Below, piece after piece: positions 1 through 13,539 of a DNA stretch of 64,000 bases (its first letter is position 1; every line of letters begins with the position of its first letter). This DNA is from Ceriagrion tenellum (Eukaryota > Arthropoda > Insecta > Odonata > Coenagrionidae): the NCBI GenBank assembly GCA_963169105.1, contig OY720634.1, positions 149,365,584 to 149,429,583 on the forward strand. The letters run 5' to 3'. Below the pieces are notes generated by a model. That model was not told the origin of the DNA and ran no database searches. It worked only from the letters and a program-made list of their open reading frames with translations. Position numbers and translations under genes: made by a program.

Positions 1-901
1 CGTCGTTCAACCGCTAGCTTAATATCGCGAGAAAGGCTGTGGGATTGGTAAACACGCGTTCATAAAAGTGAGAATCGGAAGGCATTTCTTGAGATCTCAC
101 CTTGAGTTGTTTTTTTCCCTTTAAAGTACGTGTCGTCGGATACCGTGTTTCGTATTTCGTGGAAACGTGACCCTCGATGTCTTCACGCTGGACTTCTTGA
201 GATATCCTCATAGTCTGGACGACGCCTCGTTAATTTTCCTCTGGTGGACTCCCTATGGGCTTCTACTGAGAAGGAAAACATTAATCCACTTGAGAATCTG
301 AAGAACGCCGTTTTATGGTGGTTAGCGCGAGATTTTTCCCGGAGACATTAATCGAATTTTTTTTTTAAAGTTTCAGCTGCAACAAGTAGTATGTAGTAAT
401 TTGACTCATTTGTTCACGCCATGCGGGTGAGAAACCTTCATATCGGAAGCATTGTTTTGCGGTTCTGTAAAAATGTATGTAGTGAGTGCTTGGTTTAATT
501 TTTAAAATAGTCGAGGGCAGATAAAAGGTTTCCACTGTTTAATTTCTGACGATACCTAGGTGTTAGAAATTCCTCTATTTTAGAGTGAAGTCTCTCTGGA
601 GAGCACACTCGCACCATTTCCGATGCAAAATGAATGGTAATTGTTGGCAAATATCTCGGAAAGTGGTGCTGTAAGTGGCAGATGTATTGGTACCTTTGGA
701 TAGGTGAGATGTTTTTCTTTAAAACGAGACCAAATCCATTCAATTCTAGTGGAACTGATTTCTCGCCCAAACTACTTTAACATGGCTATCTTGTGGACCG
801 AAAAAATAAGTAGGGAAATGAACAATCATTCAGTGTACTTCATCGATGGAACGAATCGTTGCAGTTGACGCAAATAGTTGACCACGTGCATATTATCTAG
901 T

Positions 902-975
902 TACATCTATATAATACTTTGCTAGTCACCTCGGGGGTGTTTGGCAGGGGTGAGTTATAACCAACATGCTCTATA
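902..975 (-). mobile_element. older solo 3' tail of the CR1-like LINE
   Basis: It has the same layout as the copy at 2320 (acatctat-ataatact, gtcacctcgggggtg, ggcagggg, ccaacatgc) but with many substitutions that weaken the hairpin. Confidence 0.65.
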
Positions 976-2097
976 ATGTATCCTTATAGAGTTAACGAAA
1001 CTACGACAATGAATGCATTTGCAAAAACCTGCAAATATTTGTCATTCGGTGGACTTAAACAAACATGGACTACACCATAAATATGCTGCCAATACTACAG
1101 AAACAGTTAATGTCGATGTATTTTGTAACTATGTAAACACACAGGGATTCAATATTACTTTCGGCAAGAGTCAGTAATTCTCCCAAATATACGTGGAGTG
1201 ACCTTTTGGTGAGGTGTCGTGCCTCCGTTTCCAAGATGAACGTAATTTTGGACTGGGGAATAAAAATAGTGCCGGAAAAAGTTGAGGATGACCTTTCACC
1301 CTCCGAAACAGGTGCGTGGTCAGAAAAATGAGACGTTACTCGGAAACCCTGAATGGGAATTGTCGGAAGATTCTGCAGAAACAATTGTATCTAGGCGCAG
1401 TAGTCATTATGTAGGAGCGAAGATTGGAGGCTGTTTGATAACCGCGAGATCTCCCCTTAGGAATTCGGATATGGGGGGTGGGAGCGGTCGCAACTTCGGA
1501 GAAACCATTTCAGCCTAACATGAGGAGGCGATTTCTTCTGTTCTATTCCTGGCGATGTGGCCAAGTTTATGTATCGCATTTCTCCTGTTTCTAGCTTACT
1601 TAACGGTTTACTGCGGGAACCACAAATGAAATGGATGAAATACAAAGTTCTAGTAAATTTTTTTCAATATACCTTGTTCAAAGTAATGATAATTGTTTTA
1701 ATATTGTGGTATATGTTTTTGTCATGGCCTGGACTTGAATTCTGGCAATTACAGAGATTTTTTATAGCGATCCCGATTTCTATTGTCCTTAGTGTATATT
1801 TTAAAACCGTGGTTACCTCTTATGAGAGTTTATGCTTGGCATACTTTCGCCTTTGTTAAGATTTTCTCGGGTATTCCAGTGCCAAGTGCCTACCAACTAC
1901 ACCAGAGGGGTATGCGTATCTCGGGAGGAGAACGGGTGTTGTGGCGAATATCCGATAACGAGAATTATTTTGTTAATTAGTGAGTTTATTGGCATTACGA
2001 TTTTGTTGCTAGTCCATCTGGCAACAATGTTTAAGGAAGTTTGGTAGAGATTTTTCTCTACATACTTTAACTATTATATTCGAATTCTTTTTTAAAA

Positions 2098-2098
2098 T

Positions 2099-2152
<54 letters not shown>
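2098..2152. repeat. (TA)n microsatellite
   Basis: About 26 uninterrupted TA units. Confidence 0.95.
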
Positions 2153-2155
<3 letters not shown>

Positions 2156-2319
2156 GCAAAAATAACTTAGATTTTAATGGTTTAACTCCATGGCAGTTGA
2201 CTAAATGCTGATATTCGAGGCTTTAACTTTTATATTTCTTGTACGTTGAAGACGTCTTCACGACTTAAGTTTTCTTTGCTAGTGTAAGAGAAAGTGCCGT
2301 GGAACCGAACTCGGCACAC

Positions 2320-2413
2320 TACATCTACGTAATACCCTGCAAGCCACCACGAGGGTGTGTGGCAGGGGGGTGAAGATCACCAAACATGCACAATTGCCAT
2401 GCAAGTAGATGCC
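2320..2413 (-). mobile_element. solo 3' tail of the CR1-like LINE
   Basis: The minus strand reads the last 90 or so bases of the LINE at 49-53 kb almost without change, from the tgcatggcaa segment through gtttggtgatcttcac, the GCCACACACCCTCGTGG hairpin and the gtattacgtagatgtag end. It is a heavily 5'-truncated and probably recent insertion. Confidence 0.85.
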
Positions 2414-2974
2414 AGGCAAGGATATTCAAGGGAGGCATGCTAGAGAACAGGGTAACAGGGTTCTACATGCAATCAGTGTGACCGTTTACGTTTATGTTAT
2501 AAATCTTAAACACCAACATAAATAACATGTAATTGTCCATGGGAAGAAACAGGTAGAAAACGGGAAGAAAGAAGGAAGACACAGGAAGAATCTGCATACT
2601 GTGCGATATATACTACAAGTACGGTTTATTTTTTAAGTTGAATGGAAATTTATTTTCTGTAATACAATCTTATTACTATTTTTATGTATTTTATCATAAA
2701 TTTGAAAAGGATCTCATTGAAAATGGCCCAAATAAGTTAAAAAGTTTGTAGAAGGATTATTGTTTTGTGGTCGTCTGCTAAAATAATAGTAGCGTCGTTT
2801 TGAAGGTATTCCAAGGAGCATCTTACGAAGTTATATGAACTAATATATAAATGAGCGCGGCTACGGAGCCAAGCGAAAGGAACTGAAGTTACCGTCTTCG
2901 AATATCTAATGGGAAGTTATACACTTTTATTTCTGCATAAATCTGATTTGTCGCGGATATGGGAACTATCCTTA

Positions 2975-3815
2975 TCGATATATCGTCCTGGAAAACCCTC
3001 AAATGCCAACCTTTGGGTAGAACGGATTGCCATTTCCGTTCTAATCATTACATAGGACCTACGTGTATACAATTACTGCTCGCTTTGAAGTGCAAGAGAA
3101 AAATTCCCACGTCACGTTAGTAAGACTATTTCAAGATGAACGCTGGGTTCATATTTTGAATTGTTTACGTAACAGCCTGTTGTCATAATTGTATCGAGAT
3201 TATAGCTTCGATTTTTAAATTACTAAGTCATCTGCGTTCTTTTACGGTACTTAAACTTGGCCCACTGGATTCCTCATGCCATAAAACCCTGAAAAAACAC
3301 TCCTAAAAGAATTGGTTCGGCAGTGTTAGACGAAATTTTTGTATACCCACATGTCTATGTAAATACACATTATATGCATATATATTTACAAATATTGCTC
3401 ATTTAATAAGCCAAGATTAACCGTCAAACGCCCGAGCGAAATGCCCCGTTAATAGCAGTAGCTAAGATTGCCAAAAAGATGTTGCTAAAATCTTAGAAAA
3501 ATTGATATTTTTTAATTGAAAACTCAATTTTTAAGCGAAAACGAAGTGTATGACAAAATCGATTGCGAGAATTGAATACTTCATTCTTTCTGCCATCCGA
3601 CAGTGAAAATTTGAACCCGATATCATGATTGCTAGTAATTTCCAAAAACAAGAAAAAACCTCTGCACTGATTCGAGTGCTTTCATCATGGGAGTAAAATA
3701 TTTCATCATTCTGGGGGGGTTAGAGCTCTTGCGGCCTTACGACCCTTGGTCCAATGGATTCCTCGTACTCTAAAAACCCTATATACCAACTCTCAGGAGA
3801 AACGGATACCTTCAT
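2975..3815 (+). repeat. three diverged copies of a short repeat
   Basis: Copies near 2985, 3257 and 3746 share ttgg-ccaatggattcctc (second and third), taaaaccct (all) and gccaac-tt, gagaaacggat (first and third). They read in the same direction, but spacing is irregular. Confidence 0.45.
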
Positions 3816-4179
3816 ACATATATGCATTCAGTAAATATTCTAATATCTCTCGTTTAATGGTATAAGATATGGGCTTTAAGTATTTAGAAATATTAAATTT
3901 TGTTATTTTAAGGGATATTAAAGGATGGAATAATATGTATTATTAATATTAATTGTTAAAAGATACGAGCTTCGCACCGTTAATTTATGATGCAATATTT
4001 ACGTCAAAACTTATATATTTTTTATGCACGATGTCACTCTGTCTCTCACACTCGTGCCGTATCGCATGGAAAGCGGATTCTTAGCTGAAAGTTTAGTATC
4101 ATTTGAAAGATGAAGTCATTTTCTCTATAGACTTTAATGTGTAGTGATCTTTAATGTAAAGATGGGGAATGTGTGCTCG

Positions 4180-4470
4180 TGGGAACCCCGCGTTTTGTTT
4201 ACTCTCCCAACACCTCTTAAGAGTGCTGGGGCTGCCCATCCCGCTCCCACCGCGGTCGTTTTTCTGGCATCCTCTCCTCAACCCCTCCTTTTGCGGTCCA
4301 TCTGCACATCTCATCCCCATTTCCGCACTTCCTTTCAATCTGCCTCCTCGCTGACCGCAGCTGTGCCCGGAGGCGAGAGGATGAAAGTGTCAAGGAGCAG
4401 CGTACCACAAAGCTAGGTTACCTCTCCAAGCCGCCTCAACCCTTTTCCCGCCTCTCGCGACATATCCTCT
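4180..4470. other. pyrimidine-rich, CpG-containing segment
   Basis: C/T-rich plus strand with ORFs open on both strands. No gene is supported. Confidence 0.5.
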
Positions 4471-5309
4471 CCACATGGCAGTGCCTGCTATGGGATGCTA
4501 GCGTGATAGCACTGTATCTGCAGTTGGATATAATATAATTGGTGGATAATTATTTTTAACATGGCGAACACCTTGTTTTTCTATGATATTTTCCTTGTAG
4601 AAAGTCTTCTATTTACAGGGGTCCCTGAATCGCGCGTCCCAAAGGTGTTTGTGATATTTCCTCATTCGTCAAAAATCCATGTAAGTCGGGTTTATGCCAA
4701 TTCTTTTATTTAGAGTATCCATCTCCAATTAATTTGATAGGTCTCGTATCAAACATGGTAAAATGTAAAGATTCCCCATTCTAAAGGACTCTTCGTAGTC
4801 CGCCAGGTGTTTTCGGGGGAGGGAGGTTTTCTTGCTCCCTCTACTGCCTGACGTAGGACGTAGCGGTCGGAGCACATTTAAAGTTATATTTTATTGCTAC
4901 TCGTGAGATTCTTTTTTATTTTTGGAAGTTATCGTCGGAAGAAAAACGATGGTGACACTAGTTTCTGATCTACGCTCTCCGGCCTTCGAAATTTTAGCAT
5001 CGGCAGTATACAGACGTTGGTTCCCTTGCCGCAAGTCTTCGACGAATCCTTTTAATACCGTGTGCTCATCATTCTCCCGAGTAGCCAAAATTTCGCAAAA
5101 CGTAGCTCATCAAATAGCTAATCGAAGCGCGTCCATTCAAAATTGTAAGCAATGTCAGTCAAAATTGAGAGAGAAGTTAAGAAAACGCTTATCATCTCAT
5201 ATAATTATAATAATGGCGTCAATATTGTGAGCGAAATTAGGACCTAGCATTCCTCTTTACATTTTAATCTTACACAGTACGTTGGCATCCATGTGGGGCT
5301 AAAGAAAAA

Positions 5310-5386
5310 CTTCCGGGCGGGACTCGAACCCGCGATCTTCGGGTTTGTAGGCGAGGGCTCTACAACGTCGCCGCTGAGGCTGGCAA
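5310..5386 (-). repeat. tRNA-derived SINE head
   Basis: The minus strand carries GCCTCAGCGGCGACG (weak A box), cctcgcctacaaacccgaag, and gcgggttcgagtcccgc, a perfect T-arm with B box GGTTCGAGTCC. The acceptor stem does not pair, so this is not a functional tRNA gene. It is probably the Pol III promoter head of a SINE. Confidence 0.6.
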
Positions 5387-5449
5387 CAAATGGGTGTGGT
5401 TTGAAAGTAAAAATCGTCTCTCAAACCGAGTAAAGAAGCGACGAGGCAA

Positions 5450-6300
5450 ACTATCTGGTGAGGCTGCCGCTGGAGGAGGCATCGTGATGCGCCTTCGCCA
5501 CTTGGCGGAGTCGCGGCGGATGAAGAGAGGAGTGCTTTAGCTCCCTGGTCTCCACCCCCCCATCCGGGCGGCGGTGGACCGGACGGCGGGAGAAATGCGA
5601 TGGTGGATCGGAGGTCGTTCTCTTCTGTCAGCCCACTCTCTCTCTCTCTCTATCTCCCTGAGCGAGGAAGAGAGATAAAGGCAAGATGTGGCCCTCGCTC
5701 CCTCCTGAGAGTTTACTTGTCGGCGGAGGGTTGGTCGGGTGCATCGCGGGCGGAGTTCTACTCTTCCCTCGCGCGTCCCTCCCCGTCCCCTCTCCTCGGG
5801 AGATGAGCGAAAGAAACTTGAGGAGTAAAACGATAAACGGGAGACAAACTGAAATATCGTACGTTGAGTGGATTTCTTCTTCTCTTCCCCAGGGTGTGAG
5901 GGGAATCGATGGGGGTTTAGTAGTCAAGGGTGGTGATGTTTTATGCGCACTCTCGGTGTGTGCCATCGTGTGGGGGGAATGGGCAGGGGGGTGGCGGAGG
6001 GTTGGCTGCTCGGCAGAGGACGATGATCTCCTCTTCCCGTTTCACGTCTCCTCTCCTTCGGCATCTCGGAGGTAGTGGCTCTCGGGTGTTAATACCATCA
6101 TCATGCCCCTTTTCGTTGGCATTCTTCGAGTAACACCCCATGTTGGACTCGCTTGGCCGAGGGTGGTCAACCTTTAATGAGCTTCGGAGTTGCCTTTTGA
6201 GTCTCCCGACTTTTCCGAGCTGGCAATTGGTCTTTCGCGTCAATGGAGGGACGTGGCTTGTGCGGAGTGGCCAATCAGACTAAATTAAGGGGATGAGTTG
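5450..6300. other. CpG-rich island
   Basis: GC-rich, with CT runs (ctctctctctctat) changing to G-rich stretches near 5880-6010. Four overlapping ORFs occur in different frames and none resembles a known protein. It could be a regulatory island. Confidence 0.5.
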
Positions 6301-9180
6301 TGGTCTCCCACGAGTCAAAGCGGCCATTATTTTCCCCGAAACAATATTCTGAGGATCGTCGAGAGGATCCGTCGAGAATCATTCGTTTCCATTCGCGTGC
6401 GAAATCAATTTTAGCGTATCACCTTAACTAATGTATGGAATGATTGGGAAGGAATTCCATTAATTCCTTCGTCAGAGAATTCGCGTCTTCCGTTTTTTCG
6501 TATTCTAAGATTATTTTTGGAATCGTTGTTTCATTCGTTTTGTCAATGTTGTACTTAGTCGTTGCATACTTAGTTAATGGAATACTACTCCTCGAATTTC
6601 TATAATTTGCAACTCCCGTCCAATAGGTAACGAGGAGAAGATTACACTGTAAAAATATGTTAGCTCTTATGAATTTTAGGATTCACTAAGGGTTCCCAAG
6701 TAAGTAAGCGTCTGGGTCGTGGGCACTTTAAATTCAATGTTAAAGCCGATGAAAAAGGATTAGCTAACCCTTAAATGTCAGCTGTGTCTATTTTGGCACA
6801 TACCTCCGAAATCATCGCAGCTTATTTTCCTATGCACCAAATTCGTTTCATCGAAACAACGTAAATAAATAGAAAATACTTTAAACGGTCTTAATATTTT
6901 TCTGTGACCTCCGTTGTTTATTAATGAGGAAGTAAAGATCGTTTTTCAATGAGAGCATTGGTTCAGAAAGGGTTAATGCCGATGAAATATTGCCTTACAA
7001 ACTCATGTTAGCGTACATCTTCAGTTTTTCTCCTTTTTCGATTCGTGTATTCCATAGTAACTCAATTCCAAACGTGGCACCGCTCATTTAAACATGTTAT
7101 TATTCACCTTCTCACTGCTGTGTCAAATTTACCTCCGACACTATGTTGACTTTTTCGGGTGCCCCTCAAGTCTGCCCTGAAGGTACCGCCGGGAATATCT
7201 ATAACGGGTTGGGAACCCCTGGCAGTGACCGTGAGACGGAAAGGATTGCTCTTAGTGCATAGAATGAATGAGTGATTAGCAATGCAGTGTACTCATGATA
7301 TTATTGGAAATGTCGATGGGATGATCCATGTACACGCCTCTTTCGAATAAATGGCTTGCTCTGAAGCTGTGCAGAAAATTAATTGGCGCCCATTGCTTTA
7401 GAAAATAAAGATAGGCATTATAAGTAATGGTACGGTACCGTCGGAAATAACTGTCTTACGCTTGCATAAAATCGCACTTATTCATGTACTTGTCCATTCT
7501 TCATCGTGCGAAAGAGGTCAAAATTGTCAAAGCCTTAAAAAAAGTTCGCTTTTATTGAATGCTTTCTCTTTTATTTTCATTGTAAATACTTGAGTATGAG
7601 ATTAATTTGAGTACTTGATGTAATCGGAGGAATGTTACCGTAGCGGTTCAGGCATTTCTTTGTTGATCGCTGATAGCCTTTACATGTCATTCCTGTGACT
7701 CGCTTTCTATGCCTGGGAAAGGGGTCTTGTTTCTTAACTACGGGTTGTTAACATTCCATCATAAGTGGTCAAAAGTTTAAGGTCATCTCTCGGAAGGCAG
7801 CTCACGATCCATTTATCTGCTTACGTACGCTTCTAGGAATGAGCTCTTTAAATCTTGAATGTTCTTCCTAATTCCGTTTTATAACGTGAGTGATTAGTCT
7901 TTGCCGGTAATTAGCCCCTGTATAATCTTCTCTTTATTGAGGGGTTGCTACGGCAGTATCATCGTGCTCCATCAGATTATTTTGGAAAGTGTATGTTTCA
8001 AATATCACTATTTTGTCATAGCCCTCTCACTTCACACCCGGTTTGATTCTTTAATTTACAATTGTAAATACATCTCTTCATTATTAATGATTCTAGTTGG
8101 ATTCGTGTCGCACGGAAAGTGGTGACGCATTCTTTATCTCTTATTTAATCGACGGACTCTATGTATCGTTTAAATTTATGTCAATCTACTCATTAATAAC
8201 TACTTACGTATTATAAGCTGACGGATGGCTTGAATTTTCTCACCTTTCCAGTAATACCCAATGAGTGAGAATATGCACTCGTGTTTCCGTCACTTGCCAG
8301 GCGATTGACTAGCGACCTTTCACCTCACCTGTCTGGCTGCAAGAATTGATTTATCATTGATTCTTACAGGATCCATTACGTTGTCCCATTACCTTATATG
8401 AGAAGATATGCTTCTGCCTTGCGGGGAGATTTTAATCTAATATTTGTTTGTTTTTCTCCTGAAATGACTCGAAGTGAATATCTATGGATGATTGACGCCA
8501 AAAGTGTGGCTTACCACTTAACTGTCTTACCTCTTGTAAAAAAAAGGGAAATCAACCAGATGTTACGTGAGAAAGTATTCACTGAAAGAAAAAAAATACT
8601 GAATGCCTCATTGAGTCAACAAATCATTTATGGAGATTTTTATCTGTCATTACTCTGCATTCTACTTGCTACTTGGTTTTTATGATGTTTAATAAGCTAG
8701 CGGGTACTTTAGTGCCTCGCTGTCTTTCCTTTGCTTTTCAAAGATTACTTGCTATTATTCATATTTTGATTCTCAATATCAAGTTTTTTACTTTATGGAT
8801 GGTAAATCAACCGTGCTTGTGGCGACTTTGTTGGTGTAAGTCTATTCCTGGGTTTACTTGATTATTTTTAAGGCAATTGCTCGCTTAGTTGTATACATTT
8901 ACGCTTAAAAAGGATATTGGTCCTGTGGCTCATAGCTTATTTTATGCGTCGCCGGAAATTGAAATGAACTCATCAAACACATATTCTCGAGATGCGAGGT
9001 TGATTTATCTATCAATACCCATTGAGTTTTTATTTGACCGCTGTGATAATGGCTCGCGTCATCTTGGTGGAAGGCACTGGGAGATTCGCTGCCGGATTTT
9101 CGGCGTCCACGACGAGGCGGGCCTTCGTCTGAGGTCGCCAAATTACCCCATGGCTTGAATTTTCTCACCTGTCGCATCTC
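6300..9180. other. AT-rich non-coding stretch
   Basis: No gene, RNA or clear repeat seen. ORFs up to 95 codons (8398-8685) have no recognisable domain. Confidence 0.4.
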
Positions 9181-10450
9181 GAGGACCGCTTATTGCTGCC
9201 TCGCCACCCCCAAAAATCCGTGGGGATTTTCGGTATGGTCACGGATTCACCGAGTCTCAACAATGACGAAATTTTGACGCCAGAGCCTCGAAAGTTTAAA
9301 TAGGGCCTGTCAAATGCTGAGATTTTTCAGAGGCTGTGGCGTGATATCCACGGGTTTACCGAGGTTTGATCGTGACGAGTCTTGCTGAATAAGGCCTCAG
9401 GGACTTCTCGATTCCGAGGCCTTTTATTCCATGGCGTCTCTCTGCCATTCCTCTCTTCGTCTCGTTTTCGTCCGGTATCTCCCCCCCTCACACCACAGTC
9501 GCCATTCCACACCTCCCACTTCCGTCTTAATTTTTTGGCGCCGATTTCTGGGAAACTGGATTGCGCTCCTTGATGATTCCTCCCTTCAATTCCGTCTCCA
9601 CACCTCTCTCTCTCACCTACCCCCTTCTATATTTTCCTCCTTCACAGATTTTCCGCTTCTTTTTCTCCGCCGACTGTGTAATTTTGATTGCGCCACTTTT
9701 CGCATGATACAGGTTCTCACTCGGTCCGTATGAGCGAGGTGTTGGCGCCTCCGGTGCAATTTCAGGGCGGTTATCCACCCCACCCCAACCTTCTCAGACA
9801 CAAACGAATACATCGCTGCTGCCATCCGTTCCGTGGCTCCCACTCGTCGCGTCCTCTGCCCGTGCCCGCCTATCCTAGCAATCCCCGCAGCCGCCACTCT
9901 CTCCCGCTCCCCCACCATTTCCTTGTTCCCCCCCACCCCCCCTCTTGCCCGCCGCCTCCTCCCGCGGCAGGCCAGGAGGTCTCCGGCCCCCTTCTCCGGC
10001 AAATGACCCTCTGCAAGGCTGTTTCAAGGTCGCACGCCTCTCCCTCCCTCGCCGTGATCGCACATCTCACCATCCATCTCTTCCTACGTCCCGACGTCGG
10101 CCGGCCTCCTCACTCCTCCTCTCCCTCTCCCTCCCGTCCCCGCTTCCCCCCTCTTTTGTTTTCCTCTCTCCTCCGCATCATCTCTTCCGTATCACCTCGC
10201 CCATCTAATCCGTCCCAGGGTGCTTGCGTCCTCGCGCTGCATCCCCATCCTCTCCTGCCCGACCCCCGACTCGCTTTTATTCCAACTTATTCATTTTCGA
10301 ATTTACAGTTCGCGTCTCTAGCTGTCCGCCTTCTTTCTTTGTTCGCCTTTCTTGCTCTCTCATTTAGCTTTTTTATGCTTGCGTCTCTTTTTATCTCGCT
10401 CTCCTGTTATTATTTATTTTTGTCTCGCCTCATTTGTTCTTCCGCCCTTT
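9180..10450. other. long C/T-rich CpG island
   Basis: The plus strand is strongly C/T-biased over about 1 kb (cctcccgcggcaggcc near 9957). A 255-codon ORF is made of Pro, Ser, Leu, His and Arg with no domain, as expected from composition alone. Confidence 0.55.
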
Positions 10451-11439
10451 TATGACCGCGATGCCTCATGTGAATACGTAGCTATATTGTTTTTTATGTT
10501 CAATTCCAATTAAAGAGCCTATTTTCTTTTTTTCGTTCTCGAACAAAGGAATGTATCATCATGCTACGGCGCGGCGGTGTCTCGCAGCTTAATCGCTAGT
10601 AAAGATGTCATATTTTCGTCTTGTTATTTGATATACTCCTAAGCCGCTTCAACTCTTTCTCTACGGTTCATCATCTGAACACTTGGTTATTTCTCAGTTC
10701 CCATGGCATCTATATATATATTTTAGTTTTGGATAAAACTTTTAATGTCGCCAACAATTGGCCGTCTCTTGAGTGTGCGAGGTTCCTTCTGAGTTATCTG
10801 TGTTGCTATTGGAATTCCATTGGTCTTTGATGGGCATTTTAGTTCAAACCGAGTTATTTGATTTTCTATACTTCTTTTATCGATGATCCCGTGAAGTCGT
10901 ATGTGAAACAGCGTTCACTTGTCTCCACGACAATTCCATTGTCAATTGGCATAACTTTATTTCTTTGTATAAATGTGCGCTTTTCTTCATTAAATATTGA
11001 ACTCCCCTTATTGTACATTTTTTCTTCGTTGTCAGCTTCATTTTGCCATGTTTATGATACTTGAATTCGTTAGAACCTATTAAATGTTAACTGCAGAGAT
11101 GAAGCGTCTATCGGGTATATTGTTTTGGTAAATTATTAGTTCCTGGCTACCGCATTGCTACCTAATTGATATCCATACATATTTTTGTTAGCCCTTGCGA
11201 TATTTATTTCGTTCGTCGTTTATTCGTCTTTATTCAGTCGACTGGCATTAATTCTCGTAGCACTTGTGACTTGACACTTTCGTATCACATGCCCCGGCTG
11301 TTTAAATATTTATGTTTTATCGAATTATTACTCTAGGGTATATTTTGTGTCCGCGGTGGTTGTAATTTTGTTGAGAAATTGAACTAATGAATCCTCTGAA
11401 TTGAAAACGAACGGTTTTGCCCATATGGTTTCACAGTTA

Positions 11440-11960
11440 CGTGGAGGTGAGAGGGATGTAGATGTTCCATTAGTTTCTCTTCGAGCAATGAAGCCATTTT
11501 TCCTTCTTTCTCTTCCTCCTTGCGTCTTCACCGTTGCTCCTTCCCCCTTCCGCCCCTCCCAGCTTGCTCTCTCCCTCCTCATCCCAACTCCTCTCGCTCG
11601 CTTCCTTTCTTTCCTCCTGCTCCTCTTCGCCGATCCCACGCCGTGCTTGGGCCCTTCATCCTTCCTCGGCCGTTCCGCATCATCGGTGAGGAGTTCAACG
11701 TCACCTGTCTTTCGACTCAGTAGCGCGCGCGCGCTTTTTCCCTCCTGAGCGGAATCTGCCTCGCTCCCTCCTTTTCCGGGCTCTCCCCACTCATCGTTTT
11801 CTCCCGCTATCAGACCTCACTTGCTCTTTCGCTGTCGAATCGGGACGCGCTCCTATTTAAGCGTCGTCGCGAGAGGGATGTGTCATCGGACGTACACCCT
11901 TGCGATCGCGAGAGACAGAAGGTGACGGCGTGGCCGGTCGCACTTCGCCTTCGTCTTCCG
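11440..11960. other. C/T-rich CpG island with (GC)6
   Basis: Pyrimidine-rich, with the alternating GC run at 11723-11734, a possible Z-DNA-forming site. No gene seen. Confidence 0.5.
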
Positions 11961-12000
11961 CCCATCGCTGCCATAAGGAACATTGTAGACTTGGTGAAAT

Positions 12001-12110
12001 TCACGGTGAAAAAATCATTAGCTTGTACTGGCATTCGAATCCGGACTCTTCGATATCCCGCCAACTGCTATTATTAATTAAGCTACCATGGCGTCCTCTT
12101 TCACCGTGAT
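12001..12110 (-). repeat. tRNA-derived SINE with inverted ends
   Basis: On the minus strand it starts TCACGGTGAA, then gccatggtagcttaa (A-box region), gggatatcgaagag, GGATTCGAATGCC (B box), aagctaatgattttttc and ends TTCACCGTGA-complementary. The two ends are a perfect 10-base inverted pair. The tail word aatgatttttt recurs in the other SINEs of the window. Confidence 0.6.
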
Positions 12111-12899
12111 TCTGCTAGATGCTCTAAAGAGCCAGTTGTCCTCTGATACGTCGAGAACTTTGCCATTGGAGTACTCGCGCTTGAATCCGAGTAAGATCAT
12201 GCGTGTGAGCAACCATTAAAGATTCTTCGTTCTTTTTGCTCGCCCGTTCGGAGGGTTTTCTGACTTTTATCTCCATAGTATATTATTTACTTTTATGCTA
12301 ATGCTATGTACATTTTTTTCTAATGGTAGATACCTTCTTTGGAAGAAGTAGGACATCCGAACACCCTTTATGGGGTGCTTGCGGGATTGAGACTTTCTGG
12401 AGAGGTATTACAACGGTCACCAGTTAATTCCTTGTTCTCAAGCTTAGTTGACATATGTGGATCAGAATTAATTTTCCTGCCGTTCATCTCCGTCGCTATT
12501 TCCTACTATTCCCTCCTAAGGGTACCGTATTATATGTGTACCACTCGTTTTCCCCGATTATGAGCGTTGAAAAATCAGGTTCGCGTCATTCACAATTTTT
12601 GCTAGACTGTCCTCGTTCTGCTGAGTGCCCGGCTGCCTCCCTTATTTCTTCATAATGTCCACAATACATGGTCTGTTATGTGCAAAAAAATTTGGAAATT
12701 TTCCTTTGTAGTTATTCACGTCGATGTCTTATTCCAACCTCTCTACTCTCCTTTGCGCAGGAATTGATTTTCGCGATTTTGTTCGCTCTAATGCGTCCTG
12801 ATTGTCCTATTCGAGGGCGTGTATTGCGTGAATGCGATAATTCTAAACAAAATCTCTTAAGATTGCATCATCATTAGTTGCTATCAGCACAAAGATCTT

Positions 12900-12956
12900 C
12901 ACTCTGACGTGCTACGGCATTATTACGGCACTCTGATGTCCTACGGCATTATTCTC
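12900..12956 (+). repeat. tandem duplication, 29-base unit
   Basis: cactctgacgtgctacggca followed by ttattacgg is repeated as cactctgatgtcctacggca then ttattctc. Confidence 0.8.
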
Positions 12957-13539
12957 ATTTATTCATACCTATATTATTGTTTTGAAGATGGTATTTTTAT
13001 ACAAAAACTCCCTATAAGCTGGTTAATGTTTCTCTCATAGTTCGCATATGTCTCTCGGACTCTTCGGAGGACTTATTCTGTGATTCTCTCCATCCATTTA
13101 ATCAACGTCATTCGTCGTTAACTCCCCATTTCCTTTTTTCATCTGCAGATTGTACTTTCCAGGTTTTACTTCCATATGAGAACACGCTCTGAATGAGTTC
13201 ATTATTGCATAATAAAAGTTTATAACTTTTTTCTGGTCGTCAGCTGGTGCGTGGACTTAAGACACAACAGTTTGCTGGGGTTTCTACCAGCTTCTTCCGC
13301 TCCCAGTCGACCTTAAGACGTTGATTAAAACACCAGCAGAACTGTCGTTTCCCAAGTCTCGCATACGGCGAAGATCGGAAAAAATGAAGATAAATCCTCT
13401 GGGGACGAAAAACACATTAGTTTCTGCCAAATTCGAGAAACTTGTAATATTTTTTATTGGTGGTGTAGTTTCGCTGTAAACAATAATAATGACAACAATT
13501 GGCGAAAGCCCCATGCCATGCAGCAGACTGACCGCCGTT

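Noticed and set aside
4897..5230. Overlapping ORFs on both strands (63 and 102 codons)
   Set aside because: No recognisable transposase or host motif. I could not decide between a decayed element and chance.
5310..5386. Functional tRNA gene
   Set aside because: The T-arm is perfect but the acceptor stem does not pair and the D-arm is poor. It is better explained as a SINE head.
9688..10455. 255-codon plus-strand ORF
   Set aside because: Pro/Ser/Leu/His-rich product without domains. Other frames and the opposite strand are open too, as expected from C/T-rich composition.
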